In this document: positions 56,801-64,000 of the stretch, piece after piece
How the letters are laid out: every line of letters begins with the position of its first letter
How positions within the stretch are numbered: the first letter of the stretch is position 1
Assembly (NCBI RefSeq): GCF_029168945.1
Contig: NC_083602.1
Span: 124,001 to 188,000 of the forward strand
Length of the DNA stretch: 64,000 bases
Source of the DNA: Cannabis sativa
Taxonomy: Eukaryota > Streptophyta > Magnoliopsida > Rosales > Cannabaceae
Direction: 5' to 3'
The notes under the pieces: model-generated
Told to the model about the DNA's origin: nothing
The model's input: only the letters and a program-made list of their open reading frames with translations
Database searches by the model: none
Translations under genes and position numbers: made by a program

Positions 56801-57917
56801 TCAGACGCACAATCTGATTATTTCTACGTCTAGCACTAGCTCTAGCATGAAAAAACTTACTATTTTGATCTCCATCTTTGAGCCATAGTTGCTTAGACCG
56901 CTGCTTCCAATAGACCTCTTTTTGATGAAGAACTTCAAACAACTTCTTCTTAGTTTCACTATACTGTTGCAACCCGTCCTCATCACTTCTTCCCTTAAGC
57001 CGCTTAAGAGCCATATTACAGCTTTTAATTCTTTGAGAAAAGTTGCCTTCCATGCCTCTGCCCCAATCCGCAAGAGCTTCACCACATTTACCAATTTTGA
57101 ACTGAAGGGATCCCCCTATATTATTTTCCCAGCATCCTCGAACGACTTCCTCACAGCCCGGTTCACTCAACCACCAATTTTCGAATTTAAAATGTCGATG
57201 CCCCTGCTCTTTATTTCGAAAATTTGTGTTTAGAATCAAAGGTGTGTGGTCCGATGGAGAAACATCATGATTGAAGAGTCTCGCATAGCTAAAAATTGCC
57301 AACCAATCATCACTTATCATGACCCTATCCAACCGAGCCTCAATCCAATTTGGTGTATTTCTTCCTTTCTCCCAAGTAAATGGATGACCATATAACTTTA
57401 AATCTTGCAACCCACACTCTCCAATCGCTGCCCGAAAACCATCAATGAGCCAATTTGGATAGCGATTACCTCCTTTCTTCTCGCTTTGCTCCATTACATT
57501 ATTGAAGTCACCAATTAGACACCACGGCAAAGAACTTTCAGCTTTTAACTCCCTTATTAAATTCCAAGTGTTAGCTCTAAGACTTCTGTTTGGCTCCCCA
57601 TAAATACCAGTTAGCCGAAATTGATGAATGCCTTCCCAAGAGATAGAAGCATCTATATGGTTCCGAGAGTAGCCATTGATTGATACTTCATCTTTGTCTT
57701 TCCACAACAGAGCAAGCCCCCCACTTCTTCCTTGAGCTTCCACAACAAAACAGCCTTCAAACCCAATAGAACTACTCAGCCTCTCCACTTTGTCCTTCTG
57801 ACATAAAGTTTCACATAAGAAAACAATACTGGGTCTCTTTTGAACAACAAGTTCGGCCATGAACTGATAGGCCCGCGGGTTCCCAAGCCCACGGCAGTTC
57901 CATCCTATAATACTCAT
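53847..57917 (-). CDS. LINE ORF2: endonuclease, reverse transcriptase, RNase H
   Basis: An open frame of 1,356 aa. An apurinic-like endonuclease opens it (IIGWNCRGLGNPRA, GDFNNV, SDHTPL). Reverse transcriptase follows (LRPISLCNVLAKIITKVLAN, ALKLDMSKAYDRVEW, GLRQGDPILPYLF, catalytic FADDSYLY). Next is a zinc-binding domain (LWRTCSRCLPTRSQ, CPWCN, HLFVHC) and finally RNase H (VNVDGAIF, AEAVGIKEALSW, ETDC, KRSANKVAHALAR). It nicks DNA and copies its RNA at the target. The start ATG overlaps the ORF1 stop, so translation probably depends on reinitiation. Confidence 0.94.
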   Translation of the reverse strand: MSIIGWNCRGLGNPRAYQFMAELVVQKRPSIVFLCETLCQKDKVERLSSSIGFEGCFVVEAQGRSGGLALLWKDKDEVSINGYSRNHIDASISWEGIHQFRLTGIYGEPNRSLRANTWNLIRELKAESSLPWCLIGDFNNVMEQSEKKGGNRYPNWLIDGFRAAIGECGLQDLKLYGHPFTWEKGRNTPNWIEARLDRVMISDDWLAIFSYARLFNHDVSPSDHTPLILNTNFRNKEQGHRHFKFENWWLSEPGCEEVVRGCWENNIGGSLQFKIGKCGEALADWGRGMEGNFSQRIKSCNMALKRLKGRSDEDGLQQYSETKKKLFEVLHQKEVYWKQRSKQLWLKDGDQNSKFFHARASARRRNNQIVRLKNENGVFVDWESGLNSVIFDYFQGLFQASVVDWREILSCVPHVVKENHNRVLLQPIMDEEVKVAVFQMHPDKSPGPDGMNPTFYQKFWNIVGGDVVHTVREFFRKEAMPPGLNKTNVVLIPKKKCPDKMTELRPISLCNVLAKIITKVLANRMKGLLNDIISVNQSAFIPGRLITDNIMVSFEILHYLKRKQRGKDGFMALKLDMSKAYDRVEWSYIGAMLTKMGFDEKWVRMIASCLSSVEYTVVSGGHEIGPIVPSRGLRQGDPILPYLFLICAEGFSTLIRKYEERKWIHGCKVANKAPVVSHMLFADDSYLYCKANDNDVQRVQQLLRVFEMASGQKVNFAKSSAFFSTNTISQDRDRICRTLGIIEAGEDSKYLGLPSTLSRNKSVVFGYLKDKVRKKIQSWDGKLLSRAGKEVLIKAVVHALPSYAMNVFQLPQDTCKDIERSMCNFWWHSKSSQKNGIHWLSWKNLSKHKGVGGMGFRDLRDFNIALLGKQGWRLMTNPESLVTRIFKARYFPEGSFLSAEVGANPSYIWRSVLASRDLIKVGMRRLIGSGDSVAVLKEPWLIHDDDPFISSIHPVLNNAKVSSLMKIGVREWDKEVLEDVLNERDKKLVLSIPLNSATNNDGWYWCKEKSGMYTVKSGYHCLQELKGNWSQDNNSGFWRALWHLKLPPKVKNFLWRTCSRCLPTRSQRRQRHVHLDTRCPWCNTTAETSLHLFVHCSVAKACWSNMGIRSMDSTDVTFAAWFQSGLAKWDAATKIEVSMLCWSLWKFRNDKVWNAKSPLVEEIVTSAKLTLANWINAQNRFQTTPTSHSRVDNNEHWTPPSFQKLKVNVDGAIFQQEERFGAGMVARTSAGALLEARQTSFSGVVAPIMAEAVGIKEALSWIKSKGWRDVIVETDCLNVVNDINSNKPMISPYGFVIHDCKALLVDLLSVSIVFVKRSANKVAHALARNSVHTADCTFSVATLPSEISSLILDDLC

Positions 57918-59104
57918 AATGTTGGGCGAGCCCCATATGAGAAGCCCGCCAAATTTGAGTTTTTTGAAAGCCCAACATTTTCCAAGCCCACCGAAGCTTC
58001 CTTTTCCAAAGCCTCTGTTGACTTCCTCCTTTTATTATCCAGTATTAATACATTCTCATCCAAACTATGTGTAGCTGATTCCTCCATTTGTGAGTCAGAG
58101 ATATCCACAATGAGATTCTTTCCCTTATTAGTCTTCCTAAAATCTTGCAAATCCACCTCATGATTCAAATTAGCTTCTTTTTCTCCACCTTTCTCTCCAC
58201 GATTCTTGCCACCTTCCTCTCCCTGGTTGTCACTTTCCATATTGGTCTCTCCCATATGATTCTCCACCGGTCCACCACTGCTCTCTCCGACCACCGCCCC
58301 TGGAGTCCACCCTCGAGTTCTAAGCCATTTCGCACCAATGTTTTGCTTACGATTCTGGAATTTGGCTCTCATAAATTCCCCATAAGGCTTAACGATTTGG
58401 TCTAATGGTTTGTCAAAGAGTTTGACACAAAACCTTTCTGAATGGCCAATGATTCCGCATATAAAACAAAATGTTGGCGCCCTTTCATACTTGAAATTAG
58501 CCCAAAATGTTGTTCCATCAGGCTTTGTCAATCTCATACGCCTTCTCAAAGGTTTGTTGATGTCGATGGTTACCCGCACTCTGAAATAATCCCTCCACAC
58601 GCCCAAAAAATTCTTAGGATCCGACTCCACAAACTGCCCCATGACTTTGGCTATATTACGAAGAACACTATCCGACATACACCCAGGTTGCAAATCAAAA
58701 ACTTGAACCCAGATGTCTAACTTATTCAACATTATCTCTTGTGGATTCTCACCCTCTTTCAACCTGGCCAATATCAATTGCATCCGATTAAATGTCCAGG
58801 GGCTCCCAGTAATCACCCTTTGTATGTCCACCTCATGATAAAATTGAAACAAATATCTATCTGGTGGTAGTTCCTTGACAAACATGCCCATGCCTGGTTT
58901 CCATAGCGAAGCAAGAACATTCTGCATTGTTTCAAAATCAACATCTCTATCTGATAAAAATCTGCCCACTAAGCACCATCTCGCATCGATCCCATCGTCT
59001 TCATCCCTCTATTTGATCGCTACCACATCCTCCTCTTCGTCTGCTACCTGCACCCTCATAACCTCCTCTTCCAACGCTTTCATATTCCAACTGCCAGACG
59101 CCAT
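57914..59104 (-). pseudogene. LINE ORF1 (RNA-binding protein) with one nonsense codon
   Basis: From the ATG at 59104 the frame encodes MASGSWNMKALEEEVMRVQV and then meets TAG at 59011-59009 (codon 32). Beyond that it stays open to the stop at 57914. The body has the DUF4283 domain (RWCLVGRFLSDRDVDFETM..., WTFNRMQLILARL) and a CCHC zinc knuckle (FCFICGIIGHSERFC). The homologous ORF1 at 62788 aligns on both sides of the stop (CLVGR...), so it is a real mutation and not a wrong frame. A protein starting downstream, for instance at a GTG or later ATG, cannot be excluded. Confidence 0.85.
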
Positions 59105-59360
59105 AATGCTGGAGAAAGAAACAGAACGATAATACAAACTAATTCCAGAAAGAAACGATTAACACACCATGTCACAAGACAAGACTATATCGCTTGTATA
59201 ATAAATAATATTTGATTTATTGCTTTCAAAAAAAAATATTTGATTAATTAACTCAATGTTCTATATTAGGTAAGTATTATCATATTTATTTACGTCAAAT
59301 GAAAATTAACCCTATTAGATAAATATTTTAATAGGGTGTCAAGCCTCTAAATATAGTAAA

Positions 59361-59866
59361 TAAGGGTGTTTGTTATGCAGGTGGTGCGGTTTTTGACTAT
59401 TTTTTTAAACTAACTTGCACATGCGGTTTTTTAAATTTTCCAAACTGCACCCACACTGTGAAACTAAAAAACTACAGAAATTGCACCGCAAAAAATGGTT
59501 TGGTGCAGTGCAGTTTCTGCGGTTTGGACTATCACCAAATAATTAGACTATCATCAAGTACAACAAAGTTTAAGCAACACTTGTCAAAAATATCATAAGA
59601 CTTGAAAGTAAATATGAAAAACAAAAAAATAACAATACAATAATTAGTGGGCTTTAGGCTGTCCTTCACATATGGACCTAAATAAATATAAATATTAGTA
59701 TTTTTATAATATGCGGTGGGGTGCAGTTTGAACTGCATATTAACAATTCAAAATCGCAAACTAAACCGCACTGCGCGATTTAGAAAAAATTCAAACTGCG
59801 ACCGCACTGTAAAGAATTTCAAACTATATTTTTTTTACAATGTGAGCGATTTAATACACAGCCCTA
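59361..59866. mobile_element. hAT-like non-autonomous repeat
   Basis: Starts TAAGGGTGTTTGTTATGCAG and ends AATACACAGCCCTA; the ends are imperfect inverted repeats. The interior has GGTGCGGTTT/AAACCGCACC words in both orientations. The target duplication is decayed (GTAAA shared). Confidence 0.55.
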
Positions 59867-60001
59867 TGTAAAAGCTTAAAAGCCCGAATATCCATTCTAA
59901 TTTTTGTTCAACTTCTTTTGCATATTTAATGTTTGTAGATAAGTATACAATCTTGTTTGTGTCCATATGTGACAATTCATTTTATTATGCATTCATTTAG
60001 G

Positions 60002-60594
60002 TAGGGTTGCATCCAATGCAATCTATTTTTTTTTTTTCTAATTCGATTTAATTTAATTATATTTTAAAATTATTATTATTATTCGATCCAATTCAATTAG
60101 ACCTAAAAATTTAATTGGATCTAATTCAATTAATTATACACCTAATTTTTTATATTAACTTAAAAATATTAAAAAAAAAATACGTAAAAAATAAATATTA
60201 ATCTTTATTTAAGTTTAATGCTAAATAAATATATATATTCTTTACAAGTTTAATGCAACTAAAAAATTAAAATATTTAAAACAACACTGTTAAGTAATAA
60301 CATAGATCAAAACATATGAAACTAACTATACAAAACAATCAAGTGTTAGAGATTAAGAAAACAATTCAAAATATAATTATAATATACATTCTTTAATATT
60401 TTAATATTTTTTATTATATATAAATAAATATAAATAATTTTTTTAGTATATACAAATGTAATTAGATCGAATAAGTTTTTAATTGGATTTTGATATTACA
60501 ATTGTAATTAAATATCTAATTTTTTATAATAGGATTTGATTTAATTAGTTCGGTTCCGTTCAATTTGATTTATTTGAATGTTACCCACCCCCAT
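60002..60594. mobile_element. hAT-like non-autonomous repeat (about 593 bp)
   Basis: TAGGGTTGCATCC at the left and TTACCCACCCCCAT at the right. Flanks CATTTAGG (59994-60001) and CATTTAAG (60595-60602) agree at 7 of 8 positions. AT-rich interior with ATTGGATC words, and no ORF. Confidence 0.55.
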
Positions 60595-60602
60595 CATTTA
60601 AG

Positions 60603-62094
60603 ATTTTTATGTGTATATATTCATTTCACCTATCATCTATGAGCAACAAAAAGAAAAGCTTTCATAATAAATAGTAATCACATACTTGTTAGCTTCATCT
60701 ATGAATATTGAATACATTTCCAACTCCCATTTTTTAACCACAAACACATTGTATTGCTTGTTAGAGTCCACTTAGAAAGTTGCTTTATAATTAATATTTT
60801 GTATGTGTTTTGAATTGAAATAACTATGCAATTATCATTAGAAAATATTTATTTTAAAATGCAAAAAGTGTGTTGGGAAATATTACATTACTCTTGAAGG
60901 AATATGAATGTTACAAATACAACCAAATACAAAATACATATATTGTTTGAAGACTATTGAGAGCTTTAAGAATAATTAAAAAATTACAACACTTTTCAAT
61001 AATAATATAAATAACCATAATCACAAAAATATGAAGAAAAAAAATTAAGAACACTTAAGACTTACACAACAAAGCTCCAAACTTTTATCTCCAAGATATT
61101 TATTCTCGTATACTCAGTCTAATATCTAAAAATGAATGTCTTTACAATCTTTTTCTATATTTTCAACATAATATCAAGTGTACGACAAATGAGCATTATA
61201 ATTACTATTTATAGAGTTTCTCACTCTTATTTGAACTTTTTTTTTTTTGAAACACTCTTATTTGAACTTAATCTTAGCTATTACTAATAATTTAATAGGC
61301 ATTCGTGAACTTAAATCGGTGATAGGAGCTATTAGAGTCGAGCACAACAAATTAAACTTTTTTTCTACTCCAAACACACTAAATATTATAAATTTCAATA
61401 ATATAATTATCTAGTTAAACAAACACGTCAAACTTATTACTTACTCCGAAATGACAATCAGTTCCAATTACAAATCATCAACTTTTAGCACATAGAGAAA
61501 TCTCTATACTAATTATTAATTAATATGAAAATCAATTTTTTTTCTCTAAAGCTAAAGAATTAAAAAAAGACAACAAAGCATATGAGTGTATGATACATGT
61601 GAATAAAAAAAGGTTAAAAGGCACACAAGAAAGAAGCATTTTGTCTCCCTAATAGCCACACTTTGTTACAAAAGAACAACTCACAAGAGGGTCATTGAAC
61701 TTAAAAAGAGAAGAGAATAATCTAATAAAAAAATTATCATTAAAGTAAATATATGGGTAAACTAAGCTGCATGTAAACAATATTTGTGAAAAACCTACCT
61801 TTTTGGTTTGGGTTTTAAAAATTAAATGAAATAGATTCAAAAAAAGAAAATTGGTTGAATAAAGTCTTCATATTTTGCTCATTATCATAATGATGATATA
61901 ACCCCATATTTGATGGTCTATTAGGACAAATTATGGGGTTTGAATGGGAGCGGCTACTTACTAAAAGGAGAATTATAGTAACTCTCTTTAATGGTCATCA
62001 TTATTTGGAAGATGGGTAAAATAATAGGGTGGAGAGAGAGAGGTTGATTATTCTTGTTAAACTAAAATTAATAATATTATATTATTGAAAGGTT
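60603..62094. other. AT-rich spacer, no gene seen
   Basis: From 60871 a TGTTGGGAAATATTAC start with a minus-strand TATA-like box near 61208 hints at a decayed LTR, without a clear end or duplication. Otherwise featureless except for the poly-T insertion at 61239. Confidence 0.4.
61222..61269 (-). mobile_element. Ultra-short poly-A retro-insertion with 17-bp target duplication
   Basis: CACTCTTATTTGAACTT occurs at 61222-61238 and 61253-61269, flanking just TTTTTTTTTTGAAA. Inverted, the insert is TTTC(A)10, the same as the 3' end of the LINE at 53814 (TTTTC followed by A run). Confidence 0.55.
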
Positions 62095-62097
62095 CAT

Positions 62098-62233
62098 TTG
62101 TATTAAGGGTTAGTCTCACATTGTTAATGTGTGGAAATAAATTGTGATATATAAGATGAATGAGCTACTCCTCCCATTACCAATTGGTTTTGAGATAAGA
62201 ACCTCATTCACCTTATATTTTCAAATTCTAACA
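62098..62233. repeat. TRIM-like LTR remnant
   Basis: TGTATTAAGGGTTAGTCTCA... CTACTCCTCCCATTACCAAT, TGGTTTTGAGATAAGAACC... ATTCTAACA follows the text of small plant TRIM LTRs (TCTCACATTG, CCAATTGGTTTTGAGATGGAACC). No duplication or partner LTR was found. Confidence 0.45.
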
Positions 62234-62787
62234 ATGCTGAAGAAAACGGTAGATACACCCAACAAAATAAAACATACCGTTCAACAGTATAGCATAAATA
62301 CAATTACTTAAAAATAAAAATAAATTATCACGAAATTTCTCTACTCAAATCTAAATCTAAAAATGCAGTTCTTCATAAGCATGTCTTTCTTCTATTTTCA
62401 TCCCATTTGTTAACTATCATATGGGTGCTAGAATTATTTTTTATTCATATGTATATTAGATATGTCATATTATTCCTAATTAGGTTTACTTTATGAAAAA
62501 ATTAATTGACCCCACTTCATAGTTTGGTCAACTTCTTTATGAGGACTAATTTTTTTTTTTCTTGTTCAATGTTTTATTGATTTGAAATTATATTAAAAAA
62601 TATGATTTTATCTTTTTCACCTTCTTCCTAACAACTTAAAAAATATATATTCACGATTTGAGAGTTTTGTTTTGTCTCTCTTTTTTTGAGAGTATGCATT
62701 GTGATCTTCTGTTGACTGCTATTTGTTCTTTTCTGGTTTTTGTCTGTGTACGTAATCTGTTTTGTGCGGTTCGTGGCTTTGTTTCAT
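62234..62787. other. Spacer and probable 5'-UTR of the second LINE
   Basis: AT-rich, then a T-rich leader from about 62650 before the ORF1 ATG. The leader differs from that of the first LINE, and its 5' boundary cannot be set. Confidence 0.4.
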
Positions 62788-63894
62788 ATGGCTTCTAGCA
62801 GCCTCAATATGGACGATATTGATGAACGTTGGAAAAATGTCCAACTTGAAGAAGAAGATGCAGAGGAGGTTTTTTATGAAGAAGCCGAAGAGGAAGACGA
62901 TCTGGCTATTGACACCAGATGGTGTCTCGTTGGGCGACTGTTAATAGGAAAGGTTTCAGACTTTCGAATTTTTCAGAATCTGATGGTTGACTTATGGAGA
63001 CCCGGTAAGGGTATGTATGCTAAGCAATTAGATCAGAACAGGTTCTTATTTCAGTTTTACCACGAGTTAGACATTAAGCGTGTTATTGAGGGTAGTCCTT
63101 GGACTTACGATCGCAAACCGTTGGTTTTAATCCGACTCAAAGATGGTGGTAACCCCCGCACTCTGAGCCTTAATTCTCTTGATTTGTGGCTACAAATTCA
63201 CGATTTGCAGTCCGGTTTTATGAACATGAAGGTGGCTATGGATGCTGGGAATTATGTAGGCAATTTCATTGAATCGGATCCAAATAATTTCACTGGGGTG
63301 TGGAGGGAATACCTTCGGGTTAGAGTGACCCTTTCTCTTGATCTTCCACTTAAACATCGTATGAAGTTCCGTAAGAAAGACGGTAATTTCTTTCATGCTA
63401 CTTTTCGCTATGAAAACGTCCCTACTTTTTGTTTCATTTGCGGTCTCATGGGACACTCTGAGAGGACATGTTCTCGTAGGTTCGATACACCTCCTCATCT
63501 GATTGTGAAGCCTTACGGTATAGGCTTAAAGGCTCTTCCTCGTCGACACCAGAATTTTGCTATATCACCATTCCTACGGTCAGGAAAAGCTTCTGCTTCT
63601 TCAACTCCTGGTGTGAACACCAAATCGGCTGGAGCAGATTTCGGGCAGCCAGCTAATCCGAAATTTATGAGAATATCTTCCCCTGATATCTCTCAATCTA
63701 AAACCAAAAATAAAGGGATTATGCTTTATGATAGTCAACATGCTGATGAGGAATTGACCCAAGCAGAATTAAAAAGGAAACGTTTTGCTGCAGAGAAGAG
63801 TAATGGGCCTACTGATACTTCGGGCCAGGCTGAGATTGTTTCAAAAAACTTGAATTCGGTGGGTTCTGGTATCCAGGCCCACCAATTGTTATGA
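62788..63894 (+). CDS. LINE ORF1 of a second element
   Basis: An open frame of 368 aa from the ATG at 62788: acidic N-terminus, RWCLVGRLLIGKVSDFRIF of the DUF4283 domain, WTYDRKPLVLIRLKDGG, and the CCHC knuckle FCFICGLMGHSERTC. It is clearly homologous to the ORF1 at 57914-59104 but diverged, so it represents another subfamily. No stop interrupts it. Its stop TGA overlaps the ORF2 start. It should bind LINE RNA. Confidence 0.92.
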   Translation: MASSSLNMDDIDERWKNVQLEEEDAEEVFYEEAEEEDDLAIDTRWCLVGRLLIGKVSDFRIFQNLMVDLWRPGKGMYAKQLDQNRFLFQFYHELDIKRVIEGSPWTYDRKPLVLIRLKDGGNPRTLSLNSLDLWLQIHDLQSGFMNMKVAMDAGNYVGNFIESDPNNFTGVWREYLRVRVTLSLDLPLKHRMKFRKKDGNFFHATFRYENVPTFCFICGLMGHSERTCSRRFDTPPHLIVKPYGIGLKALPRRHQNFAISPFLRSGKASASSTPGVNTKSAGADFGQPANPKFMRISSPDISQSKTKNKGIMLYDSQHADEELTQAELKRKRFAAEKSNGPTDTSGQAEIVSKNLNSVGSGIQAHQLL

Positions 63895-64000
63895 GTATCT
63901 TGAGTTGGAATTGCCGTGGGCTTGGGAACCCACGGGCCAGACAATTCCTTGAGAACGTTGTTGTTCAAAAGAAACCCAAGTTTATCTTTTTATGTGAAAC
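63891..64000 (+). CDS. LINE ORF2 of the second element, cut by the window end
   Basis: Starts MSILSWNCRGLGNPRARQFL and continues with VQKKPKFIFLCE, the start of the endonuclease domain, to the window edge. The ATG lies in ATGA with the ORF1 stop. Confidence 0.88.
   Translation, partial: MSILSWNCRGLGNPRARQFLENVVVQKKPKFIFLCE

Larger units (their letters stand above)
53814..59202 (-). mobile_element. Full-length L1-type LINE (about 5.4 kb)
   Basis: Flanked by a perfect 16-bp duplication, AAATAATATTTGATTT, at 53798-53813 and 59203-59218. It has a 5' leader of about 98 bp, ORF1, ORF2 overlapping ORF1 by ATGA, a short 3'-UTR and a poly-A tail (T run to 53826). The perfect target duplication implies a recent insertion. 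A stop near the start of ORF1 is the only defect found. Confidence 0.93.

Noticed and set aside
60871..61355. Another solo LTR starting TGTTGGGAAATATTAC
   Set aside because: I could not find a CA end with a matching 5-bp duplication.
1..64000. CRISPR arrays, bacterial operons, tRNA or rRNA genes
   Set aside because: None seen. The direct repeats present are minisatellites, microsatellites or LTRs, and I found no cloverleaf or rRNA-like sequence.

Overview
The window is nuclear DNA of a dicot plant. Genes have many short exons with GT-AG introns, the spacers are AT-rich, and families typical of plants are present (GH100 neutral invertase, wall-associated-kinase-like receptor, AGC VIII kinase, plant-type MTHFR). 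Between the genes lie plant Copia, LINE, Helitron, hAT, Mutator-like and CACTA-like elements. A member of the Rosales is possible, but I have no decisive marker for that.

Layout. 0-9 kb: a single-exon protein with a jacalin-type C-terminus (minus strand), then a repeat-rich stretch. That stretch holds CACTA-like termini, a decayed fatty acyl-CoA reductase pseudogene, a Mutator-like element carrying a captured WEB-family gene fragment, and a solo LTR inside a minisatellite. 9-12.7 kb: a four-exon WAK-like receptor whose kinase domain has lost catalytic residues. 13.2-18.9 kb: transposon graveyard, with a solo LTR carrying a nested hAT MITE, a well-bounded Helitron, and a dead Copia element carrying a second copy of the same MITE. 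19.4-21.4 kb: an eight-exon VOA1/V-ATPase S1-like membrane protein. 22.1-24 kb: a 5'-truncated LINE with a Mutator-like element in its 3' end. 24.9-30.7 kb: a COX7a-like gene and an HDA9-type histone deacetylase, head to head around a short promoter with site II motifs. 31.7-34.9 kb: neutral/alkaline invertase. 35.4-37.3 kb: low-molecular-weight protein tyrosine phosphatase. 38.5-46.9 kb: MTHFR, whose 5'-UTR intron appears to contain an intact Copia element with two identical 230-bp LTRs. 47.4-48.1 kb: Copia scraps. 48.6-52.7 kb: an AGC VIII kinase. 53-64 kb: a hAT-like element, a full-length LINE with a 16-bp target duplication, further hAT-like elements, and the start of a second LINE that runs off the window edge.

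The host genes are ordinary housekeeping and signalling genes, and their order does not suggest a shared pathway. The exception is the COX7a/HDA9 pair, which share a promoter region. I did not find a clearly new biological system. The most interesting points are the apparently recent Copia insertion in the MTHFR leader intron, the WAK-like predicted pseudokinase, the WEB-family capture inside a broken FAR gene, the Helitron, and the ATGA stop-start overlap of LINE ORF1/ORF2 seen in two separate elements.

Exon coordinates were read by eye from splice signals, reading phase and family similarity. They have not been checked against transcripts.
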